The translations under genes were made by a program, and so were the position numbers. This document shows, piece after piece, positions 45,019 through 53,158 of a stretch of DNA of 64,000 nt. Below the pieces are notes generated by a model. The model made no database searches, was not told where the DNA came from, and was given only the letters and a program-made list of their open reading frames with translations. The number at the start of each line of letters is the position of its first letter. The stretch's first letter is position 1. Source of the DNA: Paenibacillus sp. FSL A5-0031 (lineage in GTDB: Bacteria; Bacillota; Bacilli; Paenibacillales; Paenibacillaceae); the NCBI RefSeq assembly GCF_001956295.1, contig NZ_MRTD01000005.1, forward strand, positions 124,001 to 188,000. The letters run 5' to 3'.

Positions 45019-45349
45019 AATGGGCTGGGGATGGACATTTCTTCTTCTCGCTATCGTATTAGAGCTGTCGGGAACCGTTTCTATGAAATATTCAGCGGGC
45101 TTTTCACGATTTTGGCCCTCTGTACTCATGTTTTTATTTTATGGTGTCAGCTTCACGATGCTAAACTTCGCTCTATCTTATATGAATGTGAGCGTTGCCT
45201 ATGCGATCTGGTCAGGTATTGGCATTATTCTCATTACGATTGTCAGCGTTACGATTTTTCATGAAAAGCTGCCTATTACCTCATTGCTCTGGATCGCTGT
45301 TATCGTTGTTGGAGTAGTGGGCTTGAATATGAGTGTAAAAAACCATTAA
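45008..45349 (+). CDS. Small multidrug resistance (SMR/EmrE-type) transporter
   Basis: A 113-residue protein with four membrane helices. The membrane Glu essential in EmrE is present in LLLAIVLELSGTVSMKYSAG (Glu near residue 19), and the last helix is LLWIAVIVVGVVGLNMS. Proteins of this family exchange protons for cationic compounds such as quaternary ammoniums. Translationally coupled to the HAD phosphatase gene; a single SMR gene suggests a homodimer. Confidence 0.88.
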   Translation: MKSEMGWGWTFLLLAIVLELSGTVSMKYSAGFSRFWPSVLMFLFYGVSFTMLNFALSYMNVSVAYAIWSGIGIILITIVSVTIFHEKLPITSLLWIAVIVVGVVGLNMSVKNH

Positions 45350-45376
45350 ACGCAAGCAGAAAGGGAGAGGAATAAA

Positions 45377-46207
45377 ATGCTGTCTCCAATTATTAGTTTT
45401 CAAGTCATTACGGACACCCATGTTACGAATGACCGGGAGCATATTCACAATAAGCATTTCGAGCAAGCGCTTCTTGATATTGCGGCACATGCCTCTAACA
45501 GTATAGGCATAATGCATGTTGGAGACGTGACGGATCATGGACTCAGACCTGAATATGAGGAGTTTGCCCGTATTTGGGAAGCAAACAAAGCAGGACTGCC
45601 AGAGATGCTGCTTACGTATGGCAATCATGATATTTTTTTAGGTGAATGGAGCAATCAGCTTAAACTCTATGAATCTAGCACCGGCATGAAAGGTCCATAT
45701 TATGATAAATGGCTGGAGGGCTATCATTTTATTTTTCTAGGCTCGGAGCAAGGATTAAAGGATTTCGCCTATTTGAGTACAGAGCAGCTTGACTGGCTTG
45801 ATGAGCGTCTTGGTGAGCAGGCATCAGCATCAAAGCCGGTATTTTTGTTCCTGCATCAGCCGCTGAAGGATACGGTTGCCGGTTCGCTCGAGGAGCAGGG
45901 TTGGTATGGTGTAACTCAGGACAAAGAATTGAAAGCAATACTGAAAAAGCATCCTCAGACAATCATGTTTAACGGACATACGCATTGGGAGCTGGAAGCG
46001 GGGCATACCTGCTTTGAAGGAAAAGGTGAAACGGCGACCATATTTAATACGGCTTCGGTCGCTTATTTATGGACAAATGAGGATGAGTACAAAGAGGGCA
46101 GCCAAGGTTATCAGGTTGACGTGTACGCAAATAAGATTATTGTGCGCGGCAGAGACTATACGACTTCCTCATGGATCGAAAATGAGCAGTATGAATTGAA
46201 TTGGTAA
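45377..46207 (+). CDS. Cytosolic metallophosphoesterase (calcineurin-like)
   Basis: A 276-residue phosphoesterase with no signal peptide. The metal-site motifs are QVITDTHV, HVGDVTDHG, YGNHDIFLG and NGHTHWELE, with LHQPL supplying another His. Such proteins include glycerophosphodiesterases and cyclic-nucleotide phosphodiesterases. Last gene of the importer operon; GGGAGAGG precedes the ATG. A diesterase acting on imported glycerophosphodiesters is my preferred reading (inference). Confidence 0.85.
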   Translation: MLSPIISFQVITDTHVTNDREHIHNKHFEQALLDIAAHASNSIGIMHVGDVTDHGLRPEYEEFARIWEANKAGLPEMLLTYGNHDIFLGEWSNQLKLYESSTGMKGPYYDKWLEGYHFIFLGSEQGLKDFAYLSTEQLDWLDERLGEQASASKPVFLFLHQPLKDTVAGSLEEQGWYGVTQDKELKAILKKHPQTIMFNGHTHWELEAGHTCFEGKGETATIFNTASVAYLWTNEDEYKEGSQGYQVDVYANKIIVRGRDYTTSSWIENEQYELNW

Positions 46208-46225
46208 GGAATCATTTCTCATATG

Positions 46226-46248
46226 AGCCCCTATTGGGGCTTTTTTTT
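46226..46248 (+). terminator. Terminator of the UgpB-like importer operon
   Basis: AGCCCC-TATT-GGGGCT followed by eight T residues. Confidence 0.9.
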
Positions 46249-46347
46249 AAATATAAGAATTTATAAGTTTGTTAGCTTATAAAGGGGTTATATTTCTCCG
46301 TCAAAGCTGCTTCAGCATCCAGAGGACGCCGAAGTCGTTTTTGCTTG
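46249..46347 (+). repeat. Intergenic repeat element, copy B (full 99 bp)
   Basis: Begins AAATATAAG immediately after the operon terminator, closes its first arm with a near copy of CTTATATTT (TTATATTT here), continues CTCCGTC, then the second hairpin (GCTTCAGC...GCCGAAG) and ends GTTTTTGCTTG. Closely matches the reverse complement of copy C over all 99 bp. Confidence 0.85.
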
Positions 46348-46458
46348 TGTGATTGTATATAGGCTAGTGTAGGAAATAGGGAGAGGTTTCAATATATTCC
46401 ATTAATAGATTCATATAAAGCGATTAAAGTTTTTTATTGAGAGGATGTAAAAAAGACC

Positions 46459-46557
46459 TGTGGATAACTCTATCCACATTATCCACCTTGATAATGCTAA
46501 AAATTCGACGTATATACACATGCTATTCACATCGTATCCACAACATCTTGTGTATAA
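46459..46557. promoter_or_regulatory. Cluster of seven DnaA boxes upstream of sda
   Basis: Matches to TTATNCACA: TGTGGATAA (46459-46467, minus, perfect), CTATCCACA (46470-46478), TTATCCACC (46479-46487), ATATACACA (46512-46520), CTATTCACA (46523-46531), GTATCCACA (46534-46542), and TGTGTATAA (46549-46557, minus, perfect). The five plus-strand boxes have one mismatch each; three are spaced exactly 11 bp. DnaA binding upstream of sda is known in B. subtilis. Confidence 0.8.
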
Positions 46558-46636
46558 CCGGGACTGTTGTCCTTCTAATAGTGCCATGCTACTATGAAAA
46601 AGTAGTAACCAAAGTATGGAAGAAAGGGTGTGTAGT

Positions 46637-46780
46637 ATGGAGCTACTGTCTGACGAAATGTTAGTAGACACTTATTATGCAGCTGTGCAGTTTGAATTGG
46701 AACCCGAGTTTATTCGAATGTTAGCCATCGAAATGACACGCAGACGACTCAAACCAGAAAACATCAAAATTACAGCATAA
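46637..46780 (+). CDS. sda: Sporulation checkpoint inhibitor Sda
   Basis: A 47-residue protein: MELLSDEMLVDTYYAAVQFE then LEPEFIRMLAIEMTRRRL, matching the helical hairpin of Sda (B. subtilis LSDELL...Y..A.....FI.L...E..RR.L). Sda binds sporulation histidine kinases such as KinA and blocks phosphate transfer when replication is disturbed. GAAAGGGTG precedes the ATG. The DnaA boxes upstream link its transcription to replication initiation. Confidence 0.88.
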   Translation: MELLSDEMLVDTYYAAVQFELEPEFIRMLAIEMTRRRLKPENIKITA

Positions 46781-46782
46781 AA

Positions 46783-46813
46783 AGTCGCGATTCTTCAAGA
46801 TAGCAAAGCGACT
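46783..46813. terminator. Short hairpin between sda and the convergent zinc-ribbon gene
   Basis: AGTCGC (46783-46788) pairs with GCGACT (46808-46813). Short and with only a small A-run on the left, so weak; it overlaps the stop of the minus-strand gene. Confidence 0.4.
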
Positions 46814-47051
46814 ACATTTCCTTCACCCAAACCTCGGCAGTATGCTTGCAGGCCTGACAATATACAAGATGCTTGCAAGATAAAGAGTTTTGCACATGCA
46901 CACTATTTATGAGCGGCTCGTCTTCGATCTGTTCATAGGGAGCGTAAGGGCTCGTAAGATCAGATACACGACCGCAATCGATAACTGCGCTATCGCAAGA
47001 GGAGCAGCGAACATGCAAATATTGAAAACCATTACAAACAGGACAAAACAT
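46812..47051 (-). CDS. Small zinc-ribbon protein
   Basis: A 79-residue protein with four CxxC-like pairs: CPVC, CSSC, then single Cys in IDCGR and LSCKHL, and CQAC. The spacing suggests one or two zinc ribbons; no membrane helix. AGGAGG lies 8 nt before the ATG at 47051. Its start codon and half the ribosome site lie inside one arm of a 17-bp inverted repeat. I cannot assign a function. Confidence 0.7.
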   Translation of the reverse strand: MFCPVCNGFQYLHVRCSSCDSAVIDCGRVSDLTSPYAPYEQIEDEPLINSVHVQNSLSCKHLVYCQACKHTAEVWVKEM

Positions 47052-47136
47052 AAGGGTATCCTCCTAGGCTCACCGTGCATATGAATGCAATAGGTGTATG
47101 AATGAGCTAAGCCAAGGTTAGGATACCCTTATGTTT
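47046..47136 (-). promoter_or_regulatory. 17-bp perfect inverted repeat covering the zinc-ribbon start codon
   Basis: AAACATAAGGGTATCCT (47046-47062) and its exact complement (47120-47136) are 57 bp apart between yumC and the zinc-ribbon gene, both minus strand. In the mRNA the 3' arm contains the ATG and part of AGGAGG, so pairing would hide the translation start. Confidence 0.7.
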
Positions 47137-47168
47137 ATTTTTTTACCGTTATGATCAATATAAATGCG

Positions 47169-48170
47169 CTAAAGCTTCATGTTGCTGCTATGTCCTGGGG
47201 ACAGCTTTGCTCCGGGATCAACATAAACCTTAGCGTTGTTAATAGCAGTAGGGGCTTCTCCGAAACCAACAGCGATCAGCTTAAGCTTACCGGGATAAGT
47301 AGTCACATCGCCGGCAGCAAAGATTCCAGCAATATTCGTTTCCATACGGGTATCAACGATAATCGACCCGCCTTGAATTTGAATACCCCAATCAGCAATC
47401 GGACCGAGTGAGGAAATAAAACCAAAGTTGACGATGACGGCATCGACTTCAAGTTCAATTGTTTCTAATGTTTTGACGTCGGATAACGTGACTTTCGTAA
47501 TGCTCTCCTCACCATGAAGCGCTGTAATTTCTTTTGGTGTAAGGATGTTAACTTTCGAATTCATTAAATTCTCAACGCTATGCTCATGCGCTCTGAATTT
47601 GTCACGACGATGAATTAGCGTAACGCTCTCAGCAATGGGCTCCAGCATGAGCGACCAGTCAACAGCTGAGTCGCCGCCGCCGCTTATCAACACCTTTTTC
47701 CCCTGAAAACGCTGCAAATCACCCACAAAATAATGAAGGTTTTTCTTCTCAAATCCAGCGGCCTCAGGCAATTCAAGCCTCCGCGGCTCAAATGCACCAA
47801 CACCGGCAGTAATAATGACCGCTTTAGCATAATGTTTTGTTTTGTCTGTTATAATTTCAAAGAGACGTTCATCAAGCTTGTTTACGTTTAATACCTTTTC
47901 CTCAAGGCAGATTTCCTGCTGAAAATGAGTAAGCTGCTCTCTTAGACGGTCAACTAGTTCTTGTGCCGTTACCTTAGGAAATCCAGCAACATCATAAATG
48001 TATTTTTCAGGATAAAGCGCTGCAAGCTGACCGCCTAGCTGGGGCATGCTTTCGATGAGCTTAACTGAAGCTTGGCGCATACCGCCATAGAAAGCAGCAA
48101 ACATTCCTGCAGGCCCGCCTCCGATGATTAAAATATCGACGGGATCTACTGCTGATTCAGGGTTTGACAT
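47169..48170 (-). CDS. yumC: Ferredoxin/flavodoxin-NADP reductase (YumC type)
   Basis: A 333-residue thioredoxin-reductase-like flavoprotein. [18 protein letters not shown] binds [16 protein letters not shown] binds NADPH, and [13 protein letters not shown] is the second FAD contact. It lacks the CxxC pair of thioredoxin reductase, as do YumC-type ferredoxin-NADP reductases. GGAGG lies 8 nt before the ATG at 48170. Supplies reduced ferredoxin or flavodoxin; divergent from ndh, as yumB/yumC are adjacent in Bacillus. Confidence 0.9.
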   Translation of the reverse strand: MSNPESAVDPVDILIIGGGPAGMFAAFYGGMRQASVKLIESMPQLGGQLAALYPEKYIYDVAGFPKVTAQELVDRLREQLTHFQQEICLEEKVLNVNKLDERLFEIITDKTKHYAKAVIITAGVGAFEPRRLELPEAAGFEKKNLHYFVGDLQRFQGKKVLISGGGDSAVDWSLMLEPIAESVTLIHRRDKFRAHEHSVENLMNSKVNILTPKEITALHGEESITKVTLSDVKTLETIELEVDAVIVNFGFISSLGPIADWGIQIQGGSIIVDTRMETNIAGIFAAGDVTTYPGKLKLIAVGFGEAPTAINNAKVYVDPGAKLSPGHSSNMKL

Positions 48171-48442
48171 TGTAGCCACCTCCACGTTATAAGCTTTACG
48201 ACTTCAATTATAAACTTTCCAGATATAAGAAGGAAATATTTAATTTGTATAGAGTTCTAAACAATTTCGTATATTTTGCCCTTGAACTTTGCCCGAAAAC
48301 TCTGTAGAATTTCTGATGTATGTTATGCATGGGAGTGGTTGCATAAAACGTCGAAAGTTGTCGGTTTAATGCCATAGGCTCATTGATAAAAGCACTTTAA
48401 TTAGAACACACTGAACTCATCATTATAAATATTCGGTTTAGC

Positions 48443-48460
48443 ATGTGTAATTTTTCACAA
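48443..48460 (+). promoter_or_regulatory. Rex-like operator upstream of ndh
   Basis: ATGTGTAATTTTTCACAA agrees with the Rex consensus TTGTGAANNNNTTCACAA at 12 of 14 fixed positions. Rex senses NADH/NAD+ and represses ndh in B. subtilis. The 333-bp intergenic region (48171-48503) holds no other supported feature; TATAAA at 48463-48468 may be a -10. Confidence 0.6.
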
Positions 48461-48503
48461 AGTATAAATACAAAGATAAATAAGGAATGGATGGGATTAA
48501 ACG

Positions 48504-49697
48504 ATGAGTAACATACCTAAAATCGTTATTCTTGGCGCAGGGTACGGCGGCATTTTGACCGCACTTCGACTGCAAAAAGAATTAAATTACAATGAAGCTG
48601 ACGTTACGTTAGTTAATAAACATGATTACCACTATATTACAACACATCTTCATATGCCAGCGGCAGGCACGGATAATCCGGAAAATGCACGGGTGAGCAT
48701 TTCGAAATTGATCGATGAATTTAAAATCGACTTCGTGAAATCAACGGTCGTTCAAATTCGTCCGCAAGATAAAAAAGTGATTCTTGAAGACGGTACTTTG
48801 TCTTATGATTATTTGGTCATTGGTCTTGGAGGCGAGCCTGAGACTTTCGGAATTCCAGGCTTAGGCGAACATGCAATGAATATTCGCAGCATCAACTCTG
48901 TTCGTTTGATTCGCGAGCATATCGAGTACCAATTCGCGCGCTTCAAACGTGAGCCGCATCGTACGGATTATTTGACGTTTGTTGTTGGCGGTGCAGGCTT
49001 TACGGGAATCGAATTTGTTGGAGAACTCTCCGACCGTATTCCTGAGCTGTGCAAGCAATTTGACGTAGATCCTGCGCTTGTAAAAATCTACAACATCGAA
49101 GCAGCACCAACGGCGCTGCCAGGCTTTGATCCTGAGCTCGTAGAGTATGGGATGGATGTGTTGACCAAGAAGGGTGTAACGTTCCGTATTGGCACAGCCA
49201 TTAAGGAGTGCTCGCCAGAGGGTGTAATCGTTGGCGAAGGCGAAGAAATCAAGTCGGCAACCGTGATCTGGACTGGCGGTATTCGCGGCAATCGCCTCAT
49301 TGAGGAAGCTGGCTTTGAAACGATGCGCGGACGCGTGAAGGTGGATGAATTCCTTCGCTCCCCAAGCAATGAGAACATTTATATCGTTGGCGACAACTCG
49401 CTGATGTTTAATCCAGAAGGCCGTCCTTATCCGCCGACTGCTCAAATTGCAATGCAGCAAGGTGTCGTATGCGCCCATAACCTTGTCGCTTCCATTCGCA
49501 ATCAACCGCCGAAGAGCTTTACGTTCAGCAACAAAGGAACGGTAGCCTCACTTGGCAAAGGCGAAGCAATCGGAGTAGCTTTTGGCAAAAAATATAAAGG
49601 CCGCGTAGCCGCATGGCTGAAAAAAGCGATCGACCTTCGTTACCTGTTCATCATCGGCGGCATTTCGCTTGTCCTTCGCAAAGGGAAGTTTCTATAA
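48504..49697 (+). CDS. ndh: Type II NADH dehydrogenase (NDH-2, YumB/Ndh type)
   Basis: A 397-residue flavoprotein: VILGAGYGGILTALRL (FAD), TFVVGGAGFTGIEFVGEL (NADH, about 160-178), NIYIVGDNS (second FAD contact, about 290) and PPTAQIAMQQG, the quinone-side helix. A C-terminal amphipathic and hydrophobic tail (AIDLRYLFIIGGISLVLRKGKF) would hold it at the membrane. It passes electrons from NADH to menaquinone without pumping protons. The stop overlaps the next start (TAATG). Confidence 0.92.
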   Translation: MSNIPKIVILGAGYGGILTALRLQKELNYNEADVTLVNKHDYHYITTHLHMPAAGTDNPENARVSISKLIDEFKIDFVKSTVVQIRPQDKKVILEDGTLSYDYLVIGLGGEPETFGIPGLGEHAMNIRSINSVRLIREHIEYQFARFKREPHRTDYLTFVVGGAGFTGIEFVGELSDRIPELCKQFDVDPALVKIYNIEAAPTALPGFDPELVEYGMDVLTKKGVTFRIGTAIKECSPEGVIVGEGEEIKSATVIWTGGIRGNRLIEEAGFETMRGRVKVDEFLRSPSNENIYIVGDNSLMFNPEGRPYPPTAQIAMQQGVVCAHNLVASIRNQPPKSFTFSNKGTVASLGKGEAIGVAFGKKYKGRVAAWLKKAIDLRYLFIIGGISLVLRKGKFL

Positions 49698-49969
49698 TGA
49701 GACATTGCAGCGTACAAGTCCGCGGATTGCTGACCAGAGATGAGCTGGATCGTTACAATGCATTGATGGAAGTCGGCTCCTTCTTAGAATCGCAAACACG
49801 ATACGACTTGGCCTATACGGTGCAAAAGGAAGTTGACCTCCTTATTCAGCCGGCGATCGAGCGGTTGAAGGACAAAGGCCGCGCTCGTGACCGAGCTACG
49901 CAAGAGTATTTGGAAGCGAAGCGGCTGGGGCTTGAAAACAATGACGAAGATGACGACGACGATAATTAA
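49697..49969 (+). CDS. Small acidic helical protein coupled to ndh
   Basis: A 90-residue protein: MRHCSVQVRGLLTRDELDRY at the start, a central heptad-like helix (SFLESQTRYDLAYTVQKEVD) and a strongly acidic tail ending DEDDDDDN. Its ATG shares one base with the ndh stop, so it is translated by coupling. I do not recognise a named family. The coupling suggests a partner or regulator of NDH-2, but that is inference. Confidence 0.7.
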   Translation: MRHCSVQVRGLLTRDELDRYNALMEVGSFLESQTRYDLAYTVQKEVDLLIQPAIERLKDKGRARDRATQEYLEAKRLGLENNDEDDDDDN

Positions 49970-49972
49970 AAT

Positions 49973-50027
49973 AAAGGCTTTCGCTCAATGGAGCAGCAAC
50001 GAAACTGCTCCAAGGCGGAAGCCTTTT
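49973..50027 (+). terminator. Terminator of the ndh operon
   Basis: AAAGGCTT...TGGAGCAG pairs with CTGCTCCA...AAGCCTTT, followed by TTC; the two arms are continuous apart from small mismatches. Confidence 0.85.
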
Positions 50028-50046
50028 TCATTCAAATGATCTTCAC

Positions 50047-50093
50047 GAAAAAAAAAGAAGCCCAAGCCATTTGAAGAAAAGGCTTGGGCTTCT
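50047..50093 (-). terminator. Terminator of hemQ
   Basis: AGAAGCCCAAGCC (50056-50068) pairs with GGCTTGGGCTTCT (50081-50093); an A-run at 50047-50056 reads as a T-run on the minus strand. Confidence 0.9.
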
Positions 50094-50098
50094 TTCTA

Positions 50099-50845
50099 TT
50101 AAATTTTCAGCAAGGCTTGGAATTTCTCAGCGTTCAAGAAATTGCCGACATAAAAATCGCCGAAGTCAGCGTAACGAGCGCTCACTTCATCAAAGCGCAT
50201 TTCATAAATTAGCTTCTTGAATTGCAACGCATCGTCGGCGAATAGCGTAACGCCCCATTCCCAGTTGTCGAAGCCGACAGAGCCGGTAATGATTTGTTTT
50301 ACTTTGCCAGCGTATTGACGACCGATCATCCCGTGGCTGCGCATCAACGTTTTACGCTCGTCCATTGCGAGCATGTACCAGTTGTCTTGTCCATCCCTGC
50401 GCTTGTTCATCGGATAGAAGCAGATGTGGTTTGCTTTTGGCAGCGTCGGTTTCAATCGAGCGATAATATCCGGGTTTTGCATCGGATCAGAGCCCGGTTG
50501 TGCCATGTAGTTGCTCAGCTCTACAATGCTGACATATGAAAATACCGGATATGTAAAGCTTGCGAACGTTGTTTTGTTGAACGCCGTTTCAAGTTCGTTA
50601 AGCTCCTCTAGTGTTTCACGCAAATGCATGAATACGAAGTCTGCTTTTTGACCAACGATGGAATAAACGGCTGTACTGCCTTCTTTATTTTCCTCCACTG
50701 TGGTCCATTGCTGCAAAAACGTTTGCAGCTCGTCCAGCGCGCGGCTGCGTTCACTTTCATCGGCTAAGCGCCAAGCGGTCCAATCCACACTGCGGAAATC
50801 ATGCAGCGCGTACCAGCCTTCTAATGTTTGTGCTGCTTCACTCAT
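50099..50845 (-). CDS. hemQ: Coproheme decarboxylase HemQ (chlorite-dismutase family)
   Basis: A 248-residue Cld-family protein. Typical sites are seen: [17 protein letters not shown], with the Tyr and Lys that bind and decarboxylate coproheme (about residues 135-150), and [27 protein letters not shown] in short segments downstream. Bacterial HemQ has Gln or Ser in place of the distal Arg of chlorite dismutases. It makes haem b from coproheme in the Gram-positive pathway. The start at 50845 follows GGGAG. Confidence 0.9.
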   Translation of the reverse strand: MSEAAQTLEGWYALHDFRSVDWTAWRLADESERSRALDELQTFLQQWTTVEENKEGSTAVYSIVGQKADFVFMHLRETLEELNELETAFNKTTFASFTYPVFSYVSIVELSNYMAQPGSDPMQNPDIIARLKPTLPKANHICFYPMNKRRDGQDNWYMLAMDERKTLMRSHGMIGRQYAGKVKQIITGSVGFDNWEWGVTLFADDALQFKKLIYEMRFDEVSARYADFGDFYVGNFLNAEKFQALLKI

Positions 50846-51009
50846 CGTATAAATGCTCCCTTCAAGCTCCATAATGATGCTCTAATCATTGTATCGTAAG
50901 GAGGGCGGAGTGAGCAAATGGCGGTCTTGTGACATTTGTCCTCATATAATTGACTTCCATCTAACCATTAATTAAACTAATAAACGAGAGTGTGAAAGGG
51001 GAAGTTTGG

Positions 51010-51300
51010 ATGCTTCAATTAATTATTGCTACCGTGCTGTTTTTAGTTATGATGTTCGGTATTGGCTTTATTTTGAATATGTTGTTAAAAACAACGTGGT
51101 TCCCGATATATTTATTTGTTATCGCATTAATTGTATTAGGTATTTGGGCTCCTTGGGATCAGTCGGCATCAACGACGATTGAAAACTTTGCTCACTACAC
51201 GGTTTTTGATTACATACCGGTAATTGGAGCGCTAATCGGCGCATACGTAAGCGGATGGGCGATTCAGGCGCTGCGCAAGGGCGGCTACAAAATGTTTTAA
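51010..51300 (+). CDS. yuiB: YuiB-family membrane protein
   Basis: A 96-residue protein with two or three membrane helices (about 1-25, 28-48 and 65-85) and a short basic C-terminus. It matches YuiB from Bacillus in size, in the WFPIYLFVIALIVLGIWAPW segment and in its neighbourhood near ndh/yumC. AAGGGGAAG precedes the ATG at 51010. Function unknown. Confidence 0.7.
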   Translation: MLQLIIATVLFLVMMFGIGFILNMLLKTTWFPIYLFVIALIVLGIWAPWDQSASTTIENFAHYTVFDYIPVIGALIGAYVSGWAIQALRKGGYKMF

Positions 51301-51302
51301 GC

Positions 51303-51401
51303 CAAGCAAAAACGCCTTCAGCGTCCTCTGGATGCTGAAGCAGCTTAGACGGAGAAATATAAGCCCTTGATAAGCTAACAAACTTATAAATTCTTATATT
51401 T
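51303..51401 (-). repeat. Intergenic repeat element, copy C (full 99 bp, inverted)
   Basis: Reads CAAGCAAAAACG... on the plus strand, i.e. the opposite orientation to copies A and B. Its reverse complement matches copy B at almost every position of the 99 bp, including the variable arm. Confidence 0.88.
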
Positions 51402-51500
51402 CAAGCAAAAACGCCTTCAGCGTCCTCTGGATGCTGAAGCAGCTTAGACGGAGAAATATAAGATAAGCAGAAGGAACGAATGATATGCCTTCTTATATTT
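51402..51500 (-). repeat. Intergenic repeat element, copy D (full 99 bp, inverted)
   Basis: Directly adjoins copy C head to tail with no spare base and the same length. The first 60 bp are identical to copy C, the last 11 bp are also shared, but the 28 bp between are different and form a different hairpin arm (AGAAGG/CCTTCT). Confidence 0.88.
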
Positions 51501-51607
51501 GAAAAAAAAATCCCTCCTTCGGGGGATTTTTCTATTTTCCGACTCGTCCTGAACATCGGTTTTTATGTTAAAATAATAGAATGTTAGTGAAGGATGGAGC
51601 TGATGCT

Positions 51608-53140
51608 GTGCGCATCAATAATATATTGCAGTACACGGAACACCACCGATATTACATTTTTCGCGATTTTTCGCTAAGCAGCCTCGACTACAAAATGCTG
51701 TCGCTAATCTATCAGCCGATGATTGGCGCATTTGCCGTCGCATTTTACCAGCAGCTGTATCATGGCATTGCCGAAGGCACCTCGGGCTACTCTTCGATTG
51801 AGCCGCAGCGCAAGCTGTTTCTTGGTTTAGGGCTGGAGATGAACGAGCGCGGACGCAAGCATCTTATCGAACAGGCTTCGAAGCTGGAGGCTGTTGGATT
51901 GCTGCAAACGTCACGATTAGGCGTTCCGGATAATGCAGATGTTATTTATGAATATGAAATGTCCCAGCCCTTGTCGCCAGTCGAATTTTTTCGAAACATG
52001 CATTTAACGATGCTCTTGCGCGATAAGGTTGGCAAGTATGCTGTAATCTCGCTTCGAGAATCATTTGGCGCTAATGAACCGGATGAGCTGGCAGGAGCGA
52101 AATTAACGAAAGAAAATATATCAGTGCCTTTCTATGAGCTGTTTAAGCTTAATATGCAGTCCGTAGACAATGAGCTTGAGCAAGCGTTGACGGAGGTTGC
52201 GCCATCGCGGCAATCAGCCGCTAGGCCGGCACAAGCAACAGCAGGCATACCTTATGGAGAAATTATTTTGCGTTTTCCTCGTAATTCCGCAAATCGGCGG
52301 TTCGTGGAGCGGCTGCGAAGTGATGAAGAACAACTCTCGCAGGTAAACTATGTAGCTTACAAATATAATTTGGCTGTAGTGGATATATGTCGTTTGCTTG
52401 ATGAGGATGGCATTTTTGGAGAGAGCGGCACACTGAATGTTGACGAGCTTCAACTGCGGGCTAATCAATTTTATAGGCAGGACAAGAAGCGGGAAGGCGA
52501 ACGGCAGCGAGCGCTGTCACGCACGCAAGTTGTTGCGGACGAGGAGACGGTTGATCCTGATGAATTGACCGAGGAATACGAAGTGCAAGAGCAGCATTAT
52601 TTGCAAGTTCCGAATCAGCTTAGCGGCCGCTGTGATGTTCAGCAGTATAATATGCTGATGCGAAATGAACCACATACACGGTTTCTTCAGCGCTTTTTCC
52701 CCGGAGCAGTACCGGATTGGATTGAACGTGTGTTTGAACGCATCGACCTCAATTATAAATTAGCTGCCCCCGTTATTAACGTACTTATACATTATGTTAT
52801 TGGAGCTAACGATGCGCAGCGGGTGACAAAAACATTTTTGGACGCCGTAGCATCGAACATGCTTGTGAAGCAAATCGATACATTCGAGAAAGCTGTGCTT
52901 TATGTGCGAGAGCAAGCGCAGGTGGAGCAGGATAAGGAACGCCGCAAGGAAGCTGCGACCAGTTACGCTGGCGGAGGCTATAACGGCTCGAAAGGCGGTT
53001 CAAGAAGCGGAGGCAGCAGCAGGGGCACATCCCGTAAGCCTTCTATTCCAATCGTACAGGAAGATCAATCGACTTCGGCAGTTTCGGCCGATGAGCTTGA
53101 AGAGCTGTTGAAGCTGGCTCGGAAATTAGACGGTAAATGA
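51608..53140 (+). CDS. dnaB: Replication initiation and membrane-attachment protein DnaB (Firmicute type)
   Basis: A 510-residue primosomal protein with N-terminal winged-helix-like region (HHRYYIFRDFSLSSLDYKML) and a DnaD/DnaB domain near 345-430 (TRFLQRFFPGAVPDWIERVFERI...INVLIHYVIGANDAQ). A Gly/Ser-rich linker near 455-480 precedes the tail. It helps load the replicative helicase at oriC and restart sites. GTG at 51608 follows GGATGGAG; the ATG at 51581 lies before that site. Followed by dnaI, the conserved arrangement. Confidence 0.92.
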   Translation: MRINNILQYTEHHRYYIFRDFSLSSLDYKMLSLIYQPMIGAFAVAFYQQLYHGIAEGTSGYSSIEPQRKLFLGLGLEMNERGRKHLIEQASKLEAVGLLQTSRLGVPDNADVIYEYEMSQPLSPVEFFRNMHLTMLLRDKVGKYAVISLRESFGANEPDELAGAKLTKENISVPFYELFKLNMQSVDNELEQALTEVAPSRQSAARPAQATAGIPYGEIILRFPRNSANRRFVERLRSDEEQLSQVNYVAYKYNLAVVDICRLLDEDGIFGESGTLNVDELQLRANQFYRQDKKREGERQRALSRTQVVADEETVDPDELTEEYEVQEQHYLQVPNQLSGRCDVQQYNMLMRNEPHTRFLQRFFPGAVPDWIERVFERIDLNYKLAAPVINVLIHYVIGANDAQRVTKTFLDAVASNMLVKQIDTFEKAVLYVREQAQVEQDKERRKEAATSYAGGGYNGSKGGSRSGGSSRGTSRKPSIPIVQEDQSTSAVSADELEELLKLARKLDGK

Positions 53141-53158
53141 TAAAGGCGGTGTAAGCAG

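Noticed and set aside
48861..49505. 214-codon frame antisense to ndh
   Set aside because: It lies wholly within a clear NDH-2 gene, lacks a ribosome site and has no recognisable domain; such antisense frames follow from codon bias.
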